Below are positions 1 to 7,757 of a stretch of 16,948 bases of DNA, piece after piece. Below the pieces are notes generated by a model. The model was not told the origin of the DNA and ran no database searches. It saw only the letters and a program-made list of their open reading frames with translations. The DNA comes from CAYQPF01 sp964419225 (GTDB lineage Bacteria > Cloacimonadota > Cloacimonadia > Cloacimonadales > CAYQPF01), in assembly GCA_964419225.1 (NCBI GenBank), contig CAYQPF010000106.1, positions 1 through 16,948 of the forward strand, in the 5' to 3' direction. Within the stretch, counting starts at the first letter, position 1. Each line of letters begins with the position of its first letter. Position numbers and translations under genes: made by a program.

Positions 1-2101
1 AAACTTTCTTTTCTTCGTTAATTGATCTGGTATAGCCGACGACAGTATTAATGTTTAATTGTTCAAAGTTGCGTTCCAGAGTAAAAGATAAAGTATGCTT
101 CAGAGTATCAAAAGCTTTCTTCTCTGTTTTATCAACATTATTCAGGGTGTTAAAACTTATATCAACTTTCGTATTTGCCCATAAGATCTTTCCGAGATCG
201 TGGCCAACTGAAACAGAGTAGGAGTTGGATTGCTGATTAAAATTATATAAACTGTCTGCGTTATTATTAGAAAGATTAGTATTCATCCCCATTCTTAAAT
301 AAGGGAGATTTCTGGGGCGAATAAAGATTTGGCCGAAGACATTTGTATTCTTGTTAGTGTATTCCTTTTGACTGGAGATATTATCGGAGATGAAGCTAAT
401 TCCCCCGTTCAGCATGCACTTGCCCTGGAACAAATTCATATAATCACTCACTGTGAGGGTTTGAGCATCTTTCTGTAAATAACTGGAAGTTAGAGAATTA
501 TAACTTGGTCCGACTGCCTGGTAAGTAACATTAAGGAAATTATTCAATACATACATTTTCATATAGGATTGGAATGCCATATTCCCCAATCCGGGAATAA
601 ATGGTTCAATGTTTTTGTTCAAGACAAGGATATTACTGTATTCCAAAGGATTTATTGGCCATTGGCTGACATCAATTCCATAGTCTTTATCTAATTCTTC
701 TTTTGTTAAAGCAGGATCCAAAATATTGTTGTTATACATACTGAGAGCTATTTCGCCACCAATACTGAAGCGTTGGTGAAACATAGATAAACTCATGTCT
801 CCGCTTGTAACGAGATTATCTTTGGGAGTAGCTTTGGGTAAACATGTTGTAGTATCTATATCTTTATAGTCTAAGACATTAAGAGATTTAACATCGTCTT
901 TGGTTTTAACTAAGTTGAAACCAAAGTTCAAGCCGTCAACTTTACCCAATTCAATTCTTAAACCAAAGGTATGCTGGGTGAAAGTACCGGGAGTCTGCAA
1001 AGTTAAAGGATCCAACCTTACTCCATCCACGGTTCTTTTAGTTTCACCATATACTGATTTTAATCTGATATAGGGTATATGAAGGGTTCCATAATAACCA
1101 TTCACGTTTTTGTTATTCAGGGATAGTAAGGAAAAGAAGGGACTATTATCACCATAGGAAAAATCGAGAAAAGGAGTCTTTAAACCGATAGTATATCTGT
1201 TTATGCGTTGTGTTTCTTTTTTATCAAGAGAAGAGACATAAGCTCTGGCATCAAGGGCTATACTTTTGTAGTTACTATTGAGTGTAACAGCTACATTATT
1301 ATCCTTAGATATGTCATGATCTGACACAACAGTGTTGACAGAGTCAATGACAACATTATTGGTAGCTACGGTATGCATCCAATTTGAATTGAAAACCAAA
1401 GATCCTGCAAGGTTAATGGGAAGATTACTTCTTTTAGTGCTAAGAACCTTATTTTCAAACTGGGGAGAGACAATTTCACTGCCGTTCATAAGTTGACATT
1501 TAACCTGATAATTCAATTTACCCTGAGCAAGCTTAGGAACACGGTAGTAGAGCATATTGGAAGAAATAACTGCTTTATTGGTTACATCCTTTCCGTTCAC
1601 AATTAATTTAAGAGAATTTGGCATGATTTCATCTTCTAAATTAAAGTAAGAGATCGCGATGACAACTTCTTCCGCATTGGACACTCCACCTTCTTCAGGA
1701 CTTAATACGATAAAATCCTGGACAGTGTCTCCGGTAATTATTGCTGATAATTTGTAGGGATTTGCCTCAGGATTTACTTCCGGCAAATAGCTCAGTTGTC
1801 CGTCTTTTAGGTGAATAATGATATAGTACTCTAAATTTTTGGTATTTGAACTATATGCCGGAATATCTGTTTGAAAACTATTGTTTGTACGTGGAGTGAA
1901 CATAACAGAATTATAGGCAAGTTCATCAGTACTTCTATACAAAAGCTGAATATAATCGATTTCACCTTCACCTGAAAGAATTTCCAGGTTAAGAGGTGTG
2001 TTCTGGCCGGAATTAAACCCTGAAGGAACATTATGATTAGCTTGAAAGGCAAAGCATAAGCTGCTTATCATGATAAAGAGGATAATTAAATATTTCTTCA
2101 T
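1..2101 (-). CDS. Large exported beta-rich protein, probable outer-membrane protein (C-terminus beyond left edge)
   Basis: An uninterrupted reading frame of 700 codons runs leftward from ATG at 2101-2099 off the window edge, so the C-terminus is missing. It starts with a typical signal peptide: MKKY, a hydrophobic stretch, then Cys-Phe-Ala-Phe near residue 18. Residues 20-200 look like small beta-sandwich domains. From about residue 250 the sequence alternates polar and hydrophobic residues, with many Tyr, Asn and Ser and few Cys, as in outer-membrane beta-barrels. A stretch near residues 310-360 (YGD, SPFFSLLSL, then YGETKR) resembles large FCB-group outer-membrane proteins, but this is from memory. 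The start follows a GGAAG ribosome site in the 9-bp gap after the FecR-domain gene, so the two genes form an operon. Function is unknown; a surface or barrel role is inferred. The missing end could still hold a sorting domain. Confidence 0.75.
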   Translation of the reverse strand, partial: MKKYLIILFIMISSLCFAFQANHNVPSGFNSGQNTPLNLEILSGEGEIDYIQLLYRSTDELAYNSVMFTPRTNNSFQTDIPAYSSNTKNLEYYIIIHLKDGQLSYLPEVNPEANPYKLSAIITGDTVQDFIVLSPEEGGVSNAEEVVIAISYFNLEDEIMPNSLKLIVNGKDVTNKAVISSNMLYYRVPKLAQGKLNYQVKCQLMNGSEIVSPQFENKVLSTKRSNLPINLAGSLVFNSNWMHTVATNNVVIDSVNTVVSDHDISKDNNVAVTLNSNYKSIALDARAYVSSLDKKETQRINRYTIGLKTPFLDFSYGDNSPFFSLLSLNNKNVNGYYGTLHIPYIRLKSVYGETKRTVDGVRLDPLTLQTPGTFTQHTFGLRIELGKVDGLNFGFNLVKTKDDVKSLNVLDYKDIDTTTCLPKATPKDNLVTSGDMSLSMFHQRFSIGGEIALSMYNNNILDPALTKEELDKDYGIDVSQWPINPLEYSNILVLNKNIEPFIPGLGNMAFQSYMKMYVLNNFLNVTYQAVGPSYNSLTSSYLQKDAQTLTVSDYMNLFQGKCMLNGGISFISDNISSQKEYTNKNTNVFGQIFIRPRNLPYLRMGMNTNLSNNNADSLYNFNQQSNSYSVSVGHDLGKILWANTKVDISFNTLNNVDKTEKKAFDTLKHTLSFTLERNFEQLNINTVVGYTRSINEEKKV

Positions 2102-2110
2102 GGCTTCCAC

Positions 2111-2785
2111 CTATTTGAGTTTGATCTTAATTTTCTTTACTTCGCCGGCTGAATTTTTTAATTCAATATCCAAATTGTTTGATTGCAGATCAGCATTAGT
2201 TTGATCTAATACATCTTTGCTTAAGTCGCCTGGTTTAATTTCGTCAACGACTGTATTAGTACCGTCAGTAGTGGCCTTCTGATGAGCACCTACCTGAAAG
2301 GTATCTCCTGTTTGTTTGTGTTTAAGTTCTACTACACCTTCAAATGTGTATAAGATGGTTTCACCTTTGTCAGTTATCACTACGAAAAATTCGGTTCCCT
2401 TAACAGATGCCACAGTTGTCGGGGTTTCAACTTCATATACACCCATTTTCTTTTCGATCTTGGAGTAGAGATTTCCCTTTTCGAGGATACTGCGTTTGGC
2501 TAATTTACCATCTTCTTTCTGAGCATTGATTTTTACAACACTATTAGGGAACAGCTTCAAAGAAGCACCACCATCAACAAATTTTACCAAGGCATAGGAA
2601 TCTTCCTTGCTTTCCAACAAATCATTACTCATCAAGGGAGTCTTGTCCTGAAGGTTAATCGTCTTGCCTCCTCTGTTCACAGTCACTTTGTTCTTTACTT
2701 TAACGGCAAAAGCAACATTAGAAGCTGAAAATAAACTCAAAGCGAACAAGACCAATACTGCTGAAAAAAGAATTCTCTTAAACAT
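2111..2785 (-). CDS. FecR-domain exported protein
   Basis: A 224-residue protein with a clear signal peptide (MFKRIL, hydrophobic 8-20, cleavage probably after AFA at 27). The central part, about residues 64-156, matches the FecR domain. It contains the hallmark TPTTVASVKGTEF at 121-133, followed by strands and an FEGVVEL turn near 148-154. Classical FecR is an inner-membrane sensor that passes a TonB-receptor signal to a sigma factor. This protein lacks the N-terminal cytoplasmic anti-sigma part and simply has a secretion signal, so it is better read as a periplasmic or surface FecR-like protein. The C-terminal 60 residues are charged and end in a Lys-rich tail (KKIKIKLK). The start has a strong AAGGAG site 6-8 bases upstream. 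It lies 9 bp before the exported beta-rich protein, suggesting that the two act together; no sigma factor is visible nearby. Confidence 0.85.
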   Translation of the reverse strand: MFKRILFSAVLVLFALSLFSASNVAFAVKVKNKVTVNRGGKTINLQDKTPLMSNDLLESKEDSYALVKFVDGGASLKLFPNSVVKINAQKEDGKLAKRSILEKGNLYSKIEKKMGVYEVETPTTVASVKGTEFFVVITDKGETILYTFEGVVELKHKQTGDTFQVGAHQKATTDGTNTVVDEIKPGDLSKDVLDQTNADLQSNNLDIELKNSAGEVKKIKIKLK

Positions 2786-3015
2786 ATTGTTTCTCCTTTT
2801 TAATCATTTTTAAAAATTATCCTTCCCATTGCGGGCTTGGCATACCATTATTATACAATTTTCTACTTTACTATTGAAATTATACCTGTCAAGATTAAAA
2901 TTCGTTTTCTTTAAAAAACAGTCTTAAACAAAAATATAATTGACAAAATGAAATCTATTTCATTCTATAAATGGGCAGGCTTAGCTTGCTAAATCTAAGA
3001 TAAAGGATTGTTAAT
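2786..3015. promoter_or_regulatory. Divergent intergenic control region between FecR gene and redox gene
   Basis: This 230-bp A+T-rich gap separates two genes transcribed away from each other, so promoters for both must lie here or nearby. On the minus strand a TATAAT hexamer (2855-2850) could be the -10 of the FecR gene, with a poor -35 match (TTCAAT, 2878-2873). A second TATAAT (2884-2879) overlaps a TTGACA-containing stretch but has no correctly spaced partner. The plus-strand promoter and its dyad are listed separately. Just before the plus-strand gene a short dyad, TTAGC-TT-GCTAA (2981-2992), may form a weak 5' leader hairpin. The promoter calls here are weak and rest only on pattern matching. 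Confidence 0.4.
2940..2971 (+). promoter_or_regulatory. Candidate promoter with operator-like dyad for the C_GCAxxG_C_C gene
   Basis: TTGACA at 2940-2945 is a consensus -35. TATAAA at 2966-2971 is a good -10 but 20 bases away; an alternative -10, TTCTAT at 2963-2968, has 17-base spacing. Filling the spacer is a perfect 8+8 inverted repeat, AATGAAAT-CT-ATTTCATT (2947-2964). A dyad in this position is the usual place for a repressor to block RNA polymerase. The half-site is vaguely similar to Fur/PerR-type A+T-rich boxes, but I cannot name the regulator. The gene start at 3016 is about 40 bases downstream, which fits a short leader. Confidence 0.5.
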
Positions 3016-3474
3016 ATGAGTTCTCAACCTTTCTATTTTGATCTGGGTTTTAATTGTGCTCAGGCTGTTTTGCTTCATTTTGCAGAACAATTAAAATTAT
3101 CAGAAAACAATTGTCAACAGCTTGCACTGGCTTTTGGTGGCGGAATGGGGAGAATGCAAAAGACTTGCGGTGCTGTTACAGGTGCATTTATGGCAATTGG
3201 TGCAATTGCAGCACAACTCCCTCTTTCTGATGATGAAAAAAAAGAAAAAGCCTATTTGTTGGTAAAAGAATATACTATTGAGTTTTTAAAACACTTCCCC
3301 AGCCTTGATTGCTCTGCCCTCCTGAATTGTGACCTGAATTCAGAACAGGGGAAAAACACTTTTAAAAATGACGATTTGCGGAATAAATACTGTAAAGAAT
3401 TTGTGAAACGCTCTATTTTGATTGCAGAGTCTATTCTGGCAGACAATTCTTCTAAGTGTAATAATCCGGAATAA
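3016..3474 (+). CDS. C_GCAxxG_C_C family putative redox-active protein
   Basis: A 152-residue protein that matches the C_GCAxxG_C_C family of putative redox-active proteins found mainly in anaerobes. The landmark cysteines are in the expected order: Cys14 in FNCAQAVL, the glycine-rich FGGGMGRM at 40-47 followed by Cys51 in TCGAVTG, Cys99 in the LDCSALL segment, and Cys126 in KYCKEFV. Cys33, Cys105 and Cys148 are extra. It has no signal peptide, so it is cytoplasmic. The biochemical role of the family is not established; some members sit beside oxidoreductases or metal-handling genes. The start is supported by an AAAGGA site 9-14 bases upstream. A 95-bp gap separates it from the acyltransferase, so co-transcription is possible but not certain. 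The promoter ahead of it carries a dyad that suggests control by a repressor. Confidence 0.88.
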   Translation: MSSQPFYFDLGFNCAQAVLLHFAEQLKLSENNCQQLALAFGGGMGRMQKTCGAVTGAFMAIGAIAAQLPLSDDEKKEKAYLLVKEYTIEFLKHFPSLDCSALLNCDLNSEQGKNTFKNDDLRNKYCKEFVKRSILIAESILADNSSKCNNPE

Positions 3475-3569
3475 TCTCGTAATGTCTGGTCTCATTGTCT
3501 GTCATGAAGATATTATTCTTGCCGGAAAGGATTCTTCTTCTATTATATAAGAAAGGATGAAAGGGAATT

Positions 3570-4433
3570 ATGAACATAAAAGTGAAGAACTATTTGGAAT
3601 TTGTGCCGACATATATAGCAATAAAGTTGCTAAGTTTATTGCCATATGCATTAATAGAGAAACTATTAAAAAACCTCTGTCTTTGGGGGGGATATTATCT
3701 GGGTATTCGTAAAGACATAGCAGCCAAGCAGCTTAGAATGGTTTTTCCCGAAAAAAGTCAAAACGAGATTAATACAATTCTCCGGGAGATGTATCTTGGG
3801 ATAGGTCAAACGATGACTGAGTTTTATTTTGCATCTGCATCCTATTTTTCCAAGATAGCAGATGTATCGGGGTGGGAATATGTTGAAGAATGCCTGTCTG
3901 AAGGAAAAGGTTTGATTATAGCGTGTGGTCACATTGGGAACTGGGAACTTGGTGCCAGATTTATAGCATATAAGGGCAAAAAAATAAAAGCAATCGTCAA
4001 AAAAATGCGGAATGATCTATTCGATGATTATACAAATTCCATGCGGAAAAAAGAAGGTATGGAGATTATTTATACCAGCAAGGCACTCAAGCCAATTTTA
4101 TCAGCATTAAAGAATAATGAAGTTGTTGGTTTTCTAATTGATCAGCATGCACGGAAAGAAGGTGAAATGATGGATTTTTTGGGGCATAAATGCTCCACTC
4201 ATTTAGGAGCAGCCAAAATTTCACTGCGTACCGGTGCACCAATTATTCCGGCTTTTCCCTTGAGAAAGCCTGACGGATCTTATATTTTAACATTTGAAAA
4301 GCCAATAAAACCGGGGAAAAATGATTCCCTGGATGATATTATTGAGCTGACCAGACTCCTGAATCATCGTCTGGAATTGCAAATCATTAACAATCCATCC
4401 CAATGGTTTTGGTTGCACAAGAGATGGAGATAA
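3570..4433 (+). CDS. Lipid A biosynthesis (LpxL/HtrB-family) lysophospholipid acyltransferase
   Basis: A 287-residue protein of normal length for this family, which transfers a secondary acyl chain from acyl-ACP to the lipid A precursor at the inner membrane. The catalytic HX4E motif is present as HIGNWE, His121 to Glu126. A hydrophobic N-terminal segment (about 11-28) would anchor the enzyme. Downstream come the conserved DQHARKEG region (191-198), the FLGH...THLGAAKISLRTGAPIIPAF block (203-229) and the C-terminal WFWLHKRWR, all typical of LpxL-type enzymes. It could act on another lysophospholipid or glycolipid; the exact acceptor cannot be told from sequence, so no gene symbol is given. 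The start has an AAAGGGA site a few bases upstream. The next gene begins 13 bp after its stop behind a GGAGG site, so both are almost certainly one operon. Confidence 0.9.
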   Translation: MNIKVKNYLEFVPTYIAIKLLSLLPYALIEKLLKNLCLWGGYYLGIRKDIAAKQLRMVFPEKSQNEINTILREMYLGIGQTMTEFYFASASYFSKIADVSGWEYVEECLSEGKGLIIACGHIGNWELGARFIAYKGKKIKAIVKKMRNDLFDDYTNSMRKKEGMEIIYTSKALKPILSALKNNEVVGFLIDQHARKEGEMMDFLGHKCSTHLGAAKISLRTGAPIIPAFPLRKPDGSYILTFEKPIKPGKNDSLDDIIELTRLLNHRLELQIINNPSQWFWLHKRWR

Positions 4434-4446
4434 GTCGGAGGTAGTA

Positions 4447-5820
4447 ATGAAAATAGCCATGGTTTTCCCCGAAATGTCACCTTTAACACCTCACAATAAA
4501 ATTTCTGATGCTTGTAAGAATCACTTATTTAATCACTCACCGGACATTGAAATTGTGGCAATCCTTCCTTTTTTTGTAAATTTGAATGTGGAAAACTTCA
4601 ACATTTCTCTCTACATGCAATTGGAGGAGCATACAGTTTTACGTGCTCGTGCTGAAGGGGATACATATTCTGTTTTTCTGATAAAGCCTATGGATAATTA
4701 TTATCCCTTTTTTGGTCTCGATTTTTTCAACTATGAACATATCATAAATTTCTCACTGGGGACATTGAATTTCCTGCAAAAGCTGGATAATCTGGCGGTA
4801 GTTCATATGCATGGCTGGCAAACAGGATTACTCCCTTTGCTTATAAAAGATAAGCTTCCCGGAATTAAAACTCTATTTTCTCCGCATAGTTTGGTTTTAC
4901 AAGGAGAACTGGAAAAAGCTGAATTGTCAGTAATTAAACTATCTGAACTCTATAAAAATATGGTTTCGAAAATCAGTTCACCCAGTTTTTTGAAACTGGG
5001 CATTATTTATGCAGATTTCATCAATGTTAACAGTCGGACATATGCTCGGGAAATTCTAAATCCTGAATTTGGTAATGAATTAGAGCCAATTTTTAAAATC
5101 AAAGAGGATAAATTGATTGGCATTAACAACGGTGTAAATTATGGTACCTGGAACCCGGAAAAGGATGTAAAACTTATTCAGAATTATTCTGTAAAGGAAT
5201 TAAACGGAAAAAAGGCTTGTAAAGCTGATTTGCAAAGGAAATTCGATTTGCCTAGTAATGATGATATTCCTTTACTCTTTTATGGTACTGAATTAACTTT
5301 TTCTAAAGGTTGCGACTTGGTTATCAGCTGTCTTCCCCAACTTGCTGAGCTTCCGATACAGTTAATTATCTATGGTACAGGTGATGATGAATACATTTTG
5401 GAGTTGGAAGATAAAATTGGTACATATCCCAATGTAAAAATTGTGCTGGATTTTGAAAAGAGACATATTTCCAATCTTCTTGCCGGTTCAGATTTTATAC
5501 TTTTGCCTTATCGGCTTTCAGAAGGTTCTGTCTCTCATTTATATGCTTTGAAATATGGATTAATTCCTATAGCTCATAAAACTGGTGCAATTGCTGATGC
5601 AGTATTTGATCAAACCTCACAGGATAATACAAAAATCAACGGATTTCTTTTTAACAGCTACTATGATGAAAGTTTGCTCGATGCTGTTCATGAAGCACTT
5701 GATGTATTCAAGAACAAAGAAATGCTTGGCACTTATGTATATAATGCAATGCATGCCGACTGGTCCTGGAAACATTCTATCCGGCAATATGAAGAGATTT
5801 ATCATAAACTGCTTAAATAA
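4447..5820 (+). CDS. Divergent glycogen/starch synthase-like (GT5) glycosyltransferase
   Basis: A 457-residue two-domain GT-B protein whose closest recognisable family is GlgA, which extends alpha-1,4-glucan from ADP-glucose. Conserved landmarks are HMHGWQTGLLP (120-130), PHSLVLQG (146-153), NNGVNYGTWNP (227-237), ELTFSKGCDL (282-291) and LYALKYGLIPIAHKTG (365-380). Several residues I recall as essential in E. coli GlgA are changed by simple alignment: the N-terminal KTGGL loop is PHNKI (14-18), Asp137 is Gly123, Arg300 is Glu282 and Glu377 is Ser358. His161 (His147) and Lys305 (Lys287) remain. It may use another donor or acceptor, or be a pseudoenzyme. It sits between an LpxL-type acyltransferase and an exported hydrolase, so an envelope sugar role is as plausible as glycogen synthesis. 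The start has a GGAGG site; the last 32 bases overlap the next gene. Confidence 0.82.
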   Translation: MKIAMVFPEMSPLTPHNKISDACKNHLFNHSPDIEIVAILPFFVNLNVENFNISLYMQLEEHTVLRARAEGDTYSVFLIKPMDNYYPFFGLDFFNYEHIINFSLGTLNFLQKLDNLAVVHMHGWQTGLLPLLIKDKLPGIKTLFSPHSLVLQGELEKAELSVIKLSELYKNMVSKISSPSFLKLGIIYADFINVNSRTYAREILNPEFGNELEPIFKIKEDKLIGINNGVNYGTWNPEKDVKLIQNYSVKELNGKKACKADLQRKFDLPSNDDIPLLFYGTELTFSKGCDLVISCLPQLAELPIQLIIYGTGDDEYILELEDKIGTYPNVKIVLDFEKRHISNLLAGSDFILLPYRLSEGSVSHLYALKYGLIPIAHKTGAIADAVFDQTSQDNTKINGFLFNSYYDESLLDAVHEALDVFKNKEMLGTYVYNAMHADWSWKHSIRQYEEIYHKLLK

Positions 5821-7708
5821 ACCTATCAGGTTTATTTTTTTCTGGATCCTGATTTTTTCAGGGACACAGAGCTATGCCATAATTGAGGAAACAGCTTCTT
5901 TTTCCGGATTCCTCTATGGTTCGGCACCCCAATGTGAATATGATAACTGGGTTAGTCACGTCCCTGAAGGACTTGCTATGCCAGGTTATAATATTTACGC
6001 ACCCTGGGATGTGCAGACAAATGGCTTTGGCACTTACAGACAACCGGACACAGCTGATTTAAATCGCTGGAGTGAGATTGTGACCCTCTTTCTGAATCAG
6101 GATTATGAAACAGCTCAGAGCAGGATTAATAGTTATGCAATTCCTTATAATGTTGTAAAATTTAATGATACCGACACACAAAGAACATACTATGTTTTAA
6201 GGGAAGTTATAGATTCAAATTTTACTGATGAAAACAATCCTGATACAAATTCTGATGACGAACATGGCAGTTTCAATTTTGGTTGGGGCTTGTATGTTTT
6301 TAGTCCATCCGGAGTATATCCTATTATTGTAAATGCAGTTCATCCCTGTGATGATTTTATTGCTCCGGCAATGAGTTTAAGAGCTTTTCAAAAGTGGAAT
6401 GCTCCTTTTTTCATGGTAGCAGGTGCAGGACGAGAAGTACTTTGGGCAGGAGGTGAATACAATAATTCTCTTTCACTGAGTGATCCTTCAAGGGTCACTA
6501 ATCATCCTTTCAATACTGCATATAGACAATTTGCTCAATTTGTACGCAGTCATTTCTCCCGACGCGAGCTTTCAGTACAGATCCACAGCTATGATTGGAA
6601 TAAGTACTTAAGCTCCGGTGATTGTCAATTATCAGCAGGTTCGAGTTATCCCTATCCGGGATTACCCATCCGGGATTTGTCGAATGAGCATTTTGATGTA
6701 ATAAACAATACAGAATTTTTAACAGTTCCGGAATATTCTATCGGGACTAATAATGCGGTTTATGTTGATCAGTATTATAGTGTCTATGCAGGAGACGGAA
6801 GCACAGTATATTACCAGAATGATACTCCAGTCCCGATTTCGAATGTAATTGCTCTGCCGGGTTATGGTTCAAATGTACAAATGCTCTACACTTGTAATGG
6901 CTGGAATAAGTATGACAGTTTTAGTCCATTCTTCCATATTGAATTGGATGAACTACCTTCCGGTTACCATAATACTGTTGAAGATTATTATGCCTTTTAT
7001 GGATACAACGCTACTACGGGAGATTGGGATGCAGCAACACTATTTAATAATACTCTGGCTTATTATACGCCCTGGCTAGATGCGATGGATTTAACCTTCC
7101 CCGAGCTATTCACTGTGACTCATTTGCAACCCCCAACTTTGCCTCTGGATTTCCGTCTTGTAAATATTGTTAATGGAATTGTAAATCTGCAATGGGCAAA
7201 GTCCTCAGATTTCTTCTTTAACTCTTATTCACTGGAAATTGCTACCGACTCACTCATGAATAATGTATTCAGAATTCTCGATCGTACAACAAATACAAAT
7301 ATGGCATATCAGAAATTGGCTTCAATTCCTGTACTCAATTTACCCTCAAACAATAATTATTACTTCAGATTGAGAGCTTCAGATAAATTTAATAACAATT
7401 GTGCCTATACTGATGTGATTCATGCGAACTTACCACCTCTCGGAAACAATGAACCTATGGCTCCTCAACGTGTTACTATTGATTATTTTGACAATATGCT
7501 GATAATCAACTGGGATCCTGTTACTCTTGATATATTTAATAATCCTGTGAATGTCTCATATTACAAAGTTCTGAGGTCTCCTGATCCTGAATATCATATT
7601 AATACCTGGGAAACTATTGATATTGTTACAGAACCAAACTACATAATTGATCTTTCTCATGTATTTTCTAATGTCGGATTCTATAAGATCATGGCGGTCG
7701 TTGAATAA
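5789..7708 (+). CDS. Exported putative metal-dependent hydrolase with fibronectin type III-like C-terminus
   Basis: The frame is open from 5585, but the useful start is ATG 5789, which gives a signal peptide (MKRFIINCLNKPIR, hydrophobic 14-24, cleavage probably after SYA at 30) and a 639-residue protein. It overlaps the GT5-like gene by 32 bases, implying translational coupling, because no strong ribosome site is visible. Residues 31-440 form an unrecognised domain. Motifs suggestive of metal binding are HPCDD (185-189), GREVLW (214-219), QIHSYD (264-269) and FHIELDEL (382-389); the spacing recalls M14 peptidases or N-formylglutamate amidohydrolase-like folds, but I cannot assign one. Residues about 448-639 hold two fibronectin-like repeats ending in GFYKIMAVVE. 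The tail is repeated, in decayed form, at 13952-14400. No membrane anchor is seen after the signal peptide, so the protein is probably secreted or surface-held. Confidence 0.75.
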   Translation: MKRFIINCLNKPIRFIFFWILIFSGTQSYAIIEETASFSGFLYGSAPQCEYDNWVSHVPEGLAMPGYNIYAPWDVQTNGFGTYRQPDTADLNRWSEIVTLFLNQDYETAQSRINSYAIPYNVVKFNDTDTQRTYYVLREVIDSNFTDENNPDTNSDDEHGSFNFGWGLYVFSPSGVYPIIVNAVHPCDDFIAPAMSLRAFQKWNAPFFMVAGAGREVLWAGGEYNNSLSLSDPSRVTNHPFNTAYRQFAQFVRSHFSRRELSVQIHSYDWNKYLSSGDCQLSAGSSYPYPGLPIRDLSNEHFDVINNTEFLTVPEYSIGTNNAVYVDQYYSVYAGDGSTVYYQNDTPVPISNVIALPGYGSNVQMLYTCNGWNKYDSFSPFFHIELDELPSGYHNTVEDYYAFYGYNATTGDWDAATLFNNTLAYYTPWLDAMDLTFPELFTVTHLQPPTLPLDFRLVNIVNGIVNLQWAKSSDFFFNSYSLEIATDSLMNNVFRILDRTTNTNMAYQKLASIPVLNLPSNNNYYFRLRASDKFNNNCAYTDVIHANLPPLGNNEPMAPQRVTIDYFDNMLIINWDPVTLDIFNNPVNVSYYKVLRSPDPEYHINTWETIDIVTEPNYIIDLSHVFSNVGFYKIMAVVE

Positions 7709-7715
7709 AAAGAGC

Positions 7716-7744
7716 AATGACCACTGTTTTGCACAATGGTCATT
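7716..7744. terminator. Hairpin between convergent genes, probable bidirectional terminator
   Basis: AATGACCA (7716-7723) pairs perfectly with TGGTCATT (7737-7744), and a few further pairs can form inside the 13-base loop. It lies between the stops of the hydrolase gene (7708) and the 63-residue protein gene (7758). On the minus strand the stem is followed by CTCTTTTTATT, a fair U-tract; on the plus strand there is no T-run, so termination in that direction is less certain. A hairpin of different sequence occupies the equivalent place in the decayed copy at 14403-14440. Confidence 0.6.
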
Positions 7745-7757
7745 ACTAAGTAAATCA

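Noticed and set aside
1831..2052. Minus-strand 73-codon open frame.
   Set aside because: It lies in another frame of the 700-codon exported-protein gene, has no ribosome site and is not protein-like.
5585..5788. The long frame ending at 7708 is open back to 5585, which would give a 707-residue protein.
   Set aside because: The first 68 codons lie wholly inside the GT5-like gene and look like shadow translation; the ATG at 5789 gives a proper signal peptide, so the shorter form is preferred.
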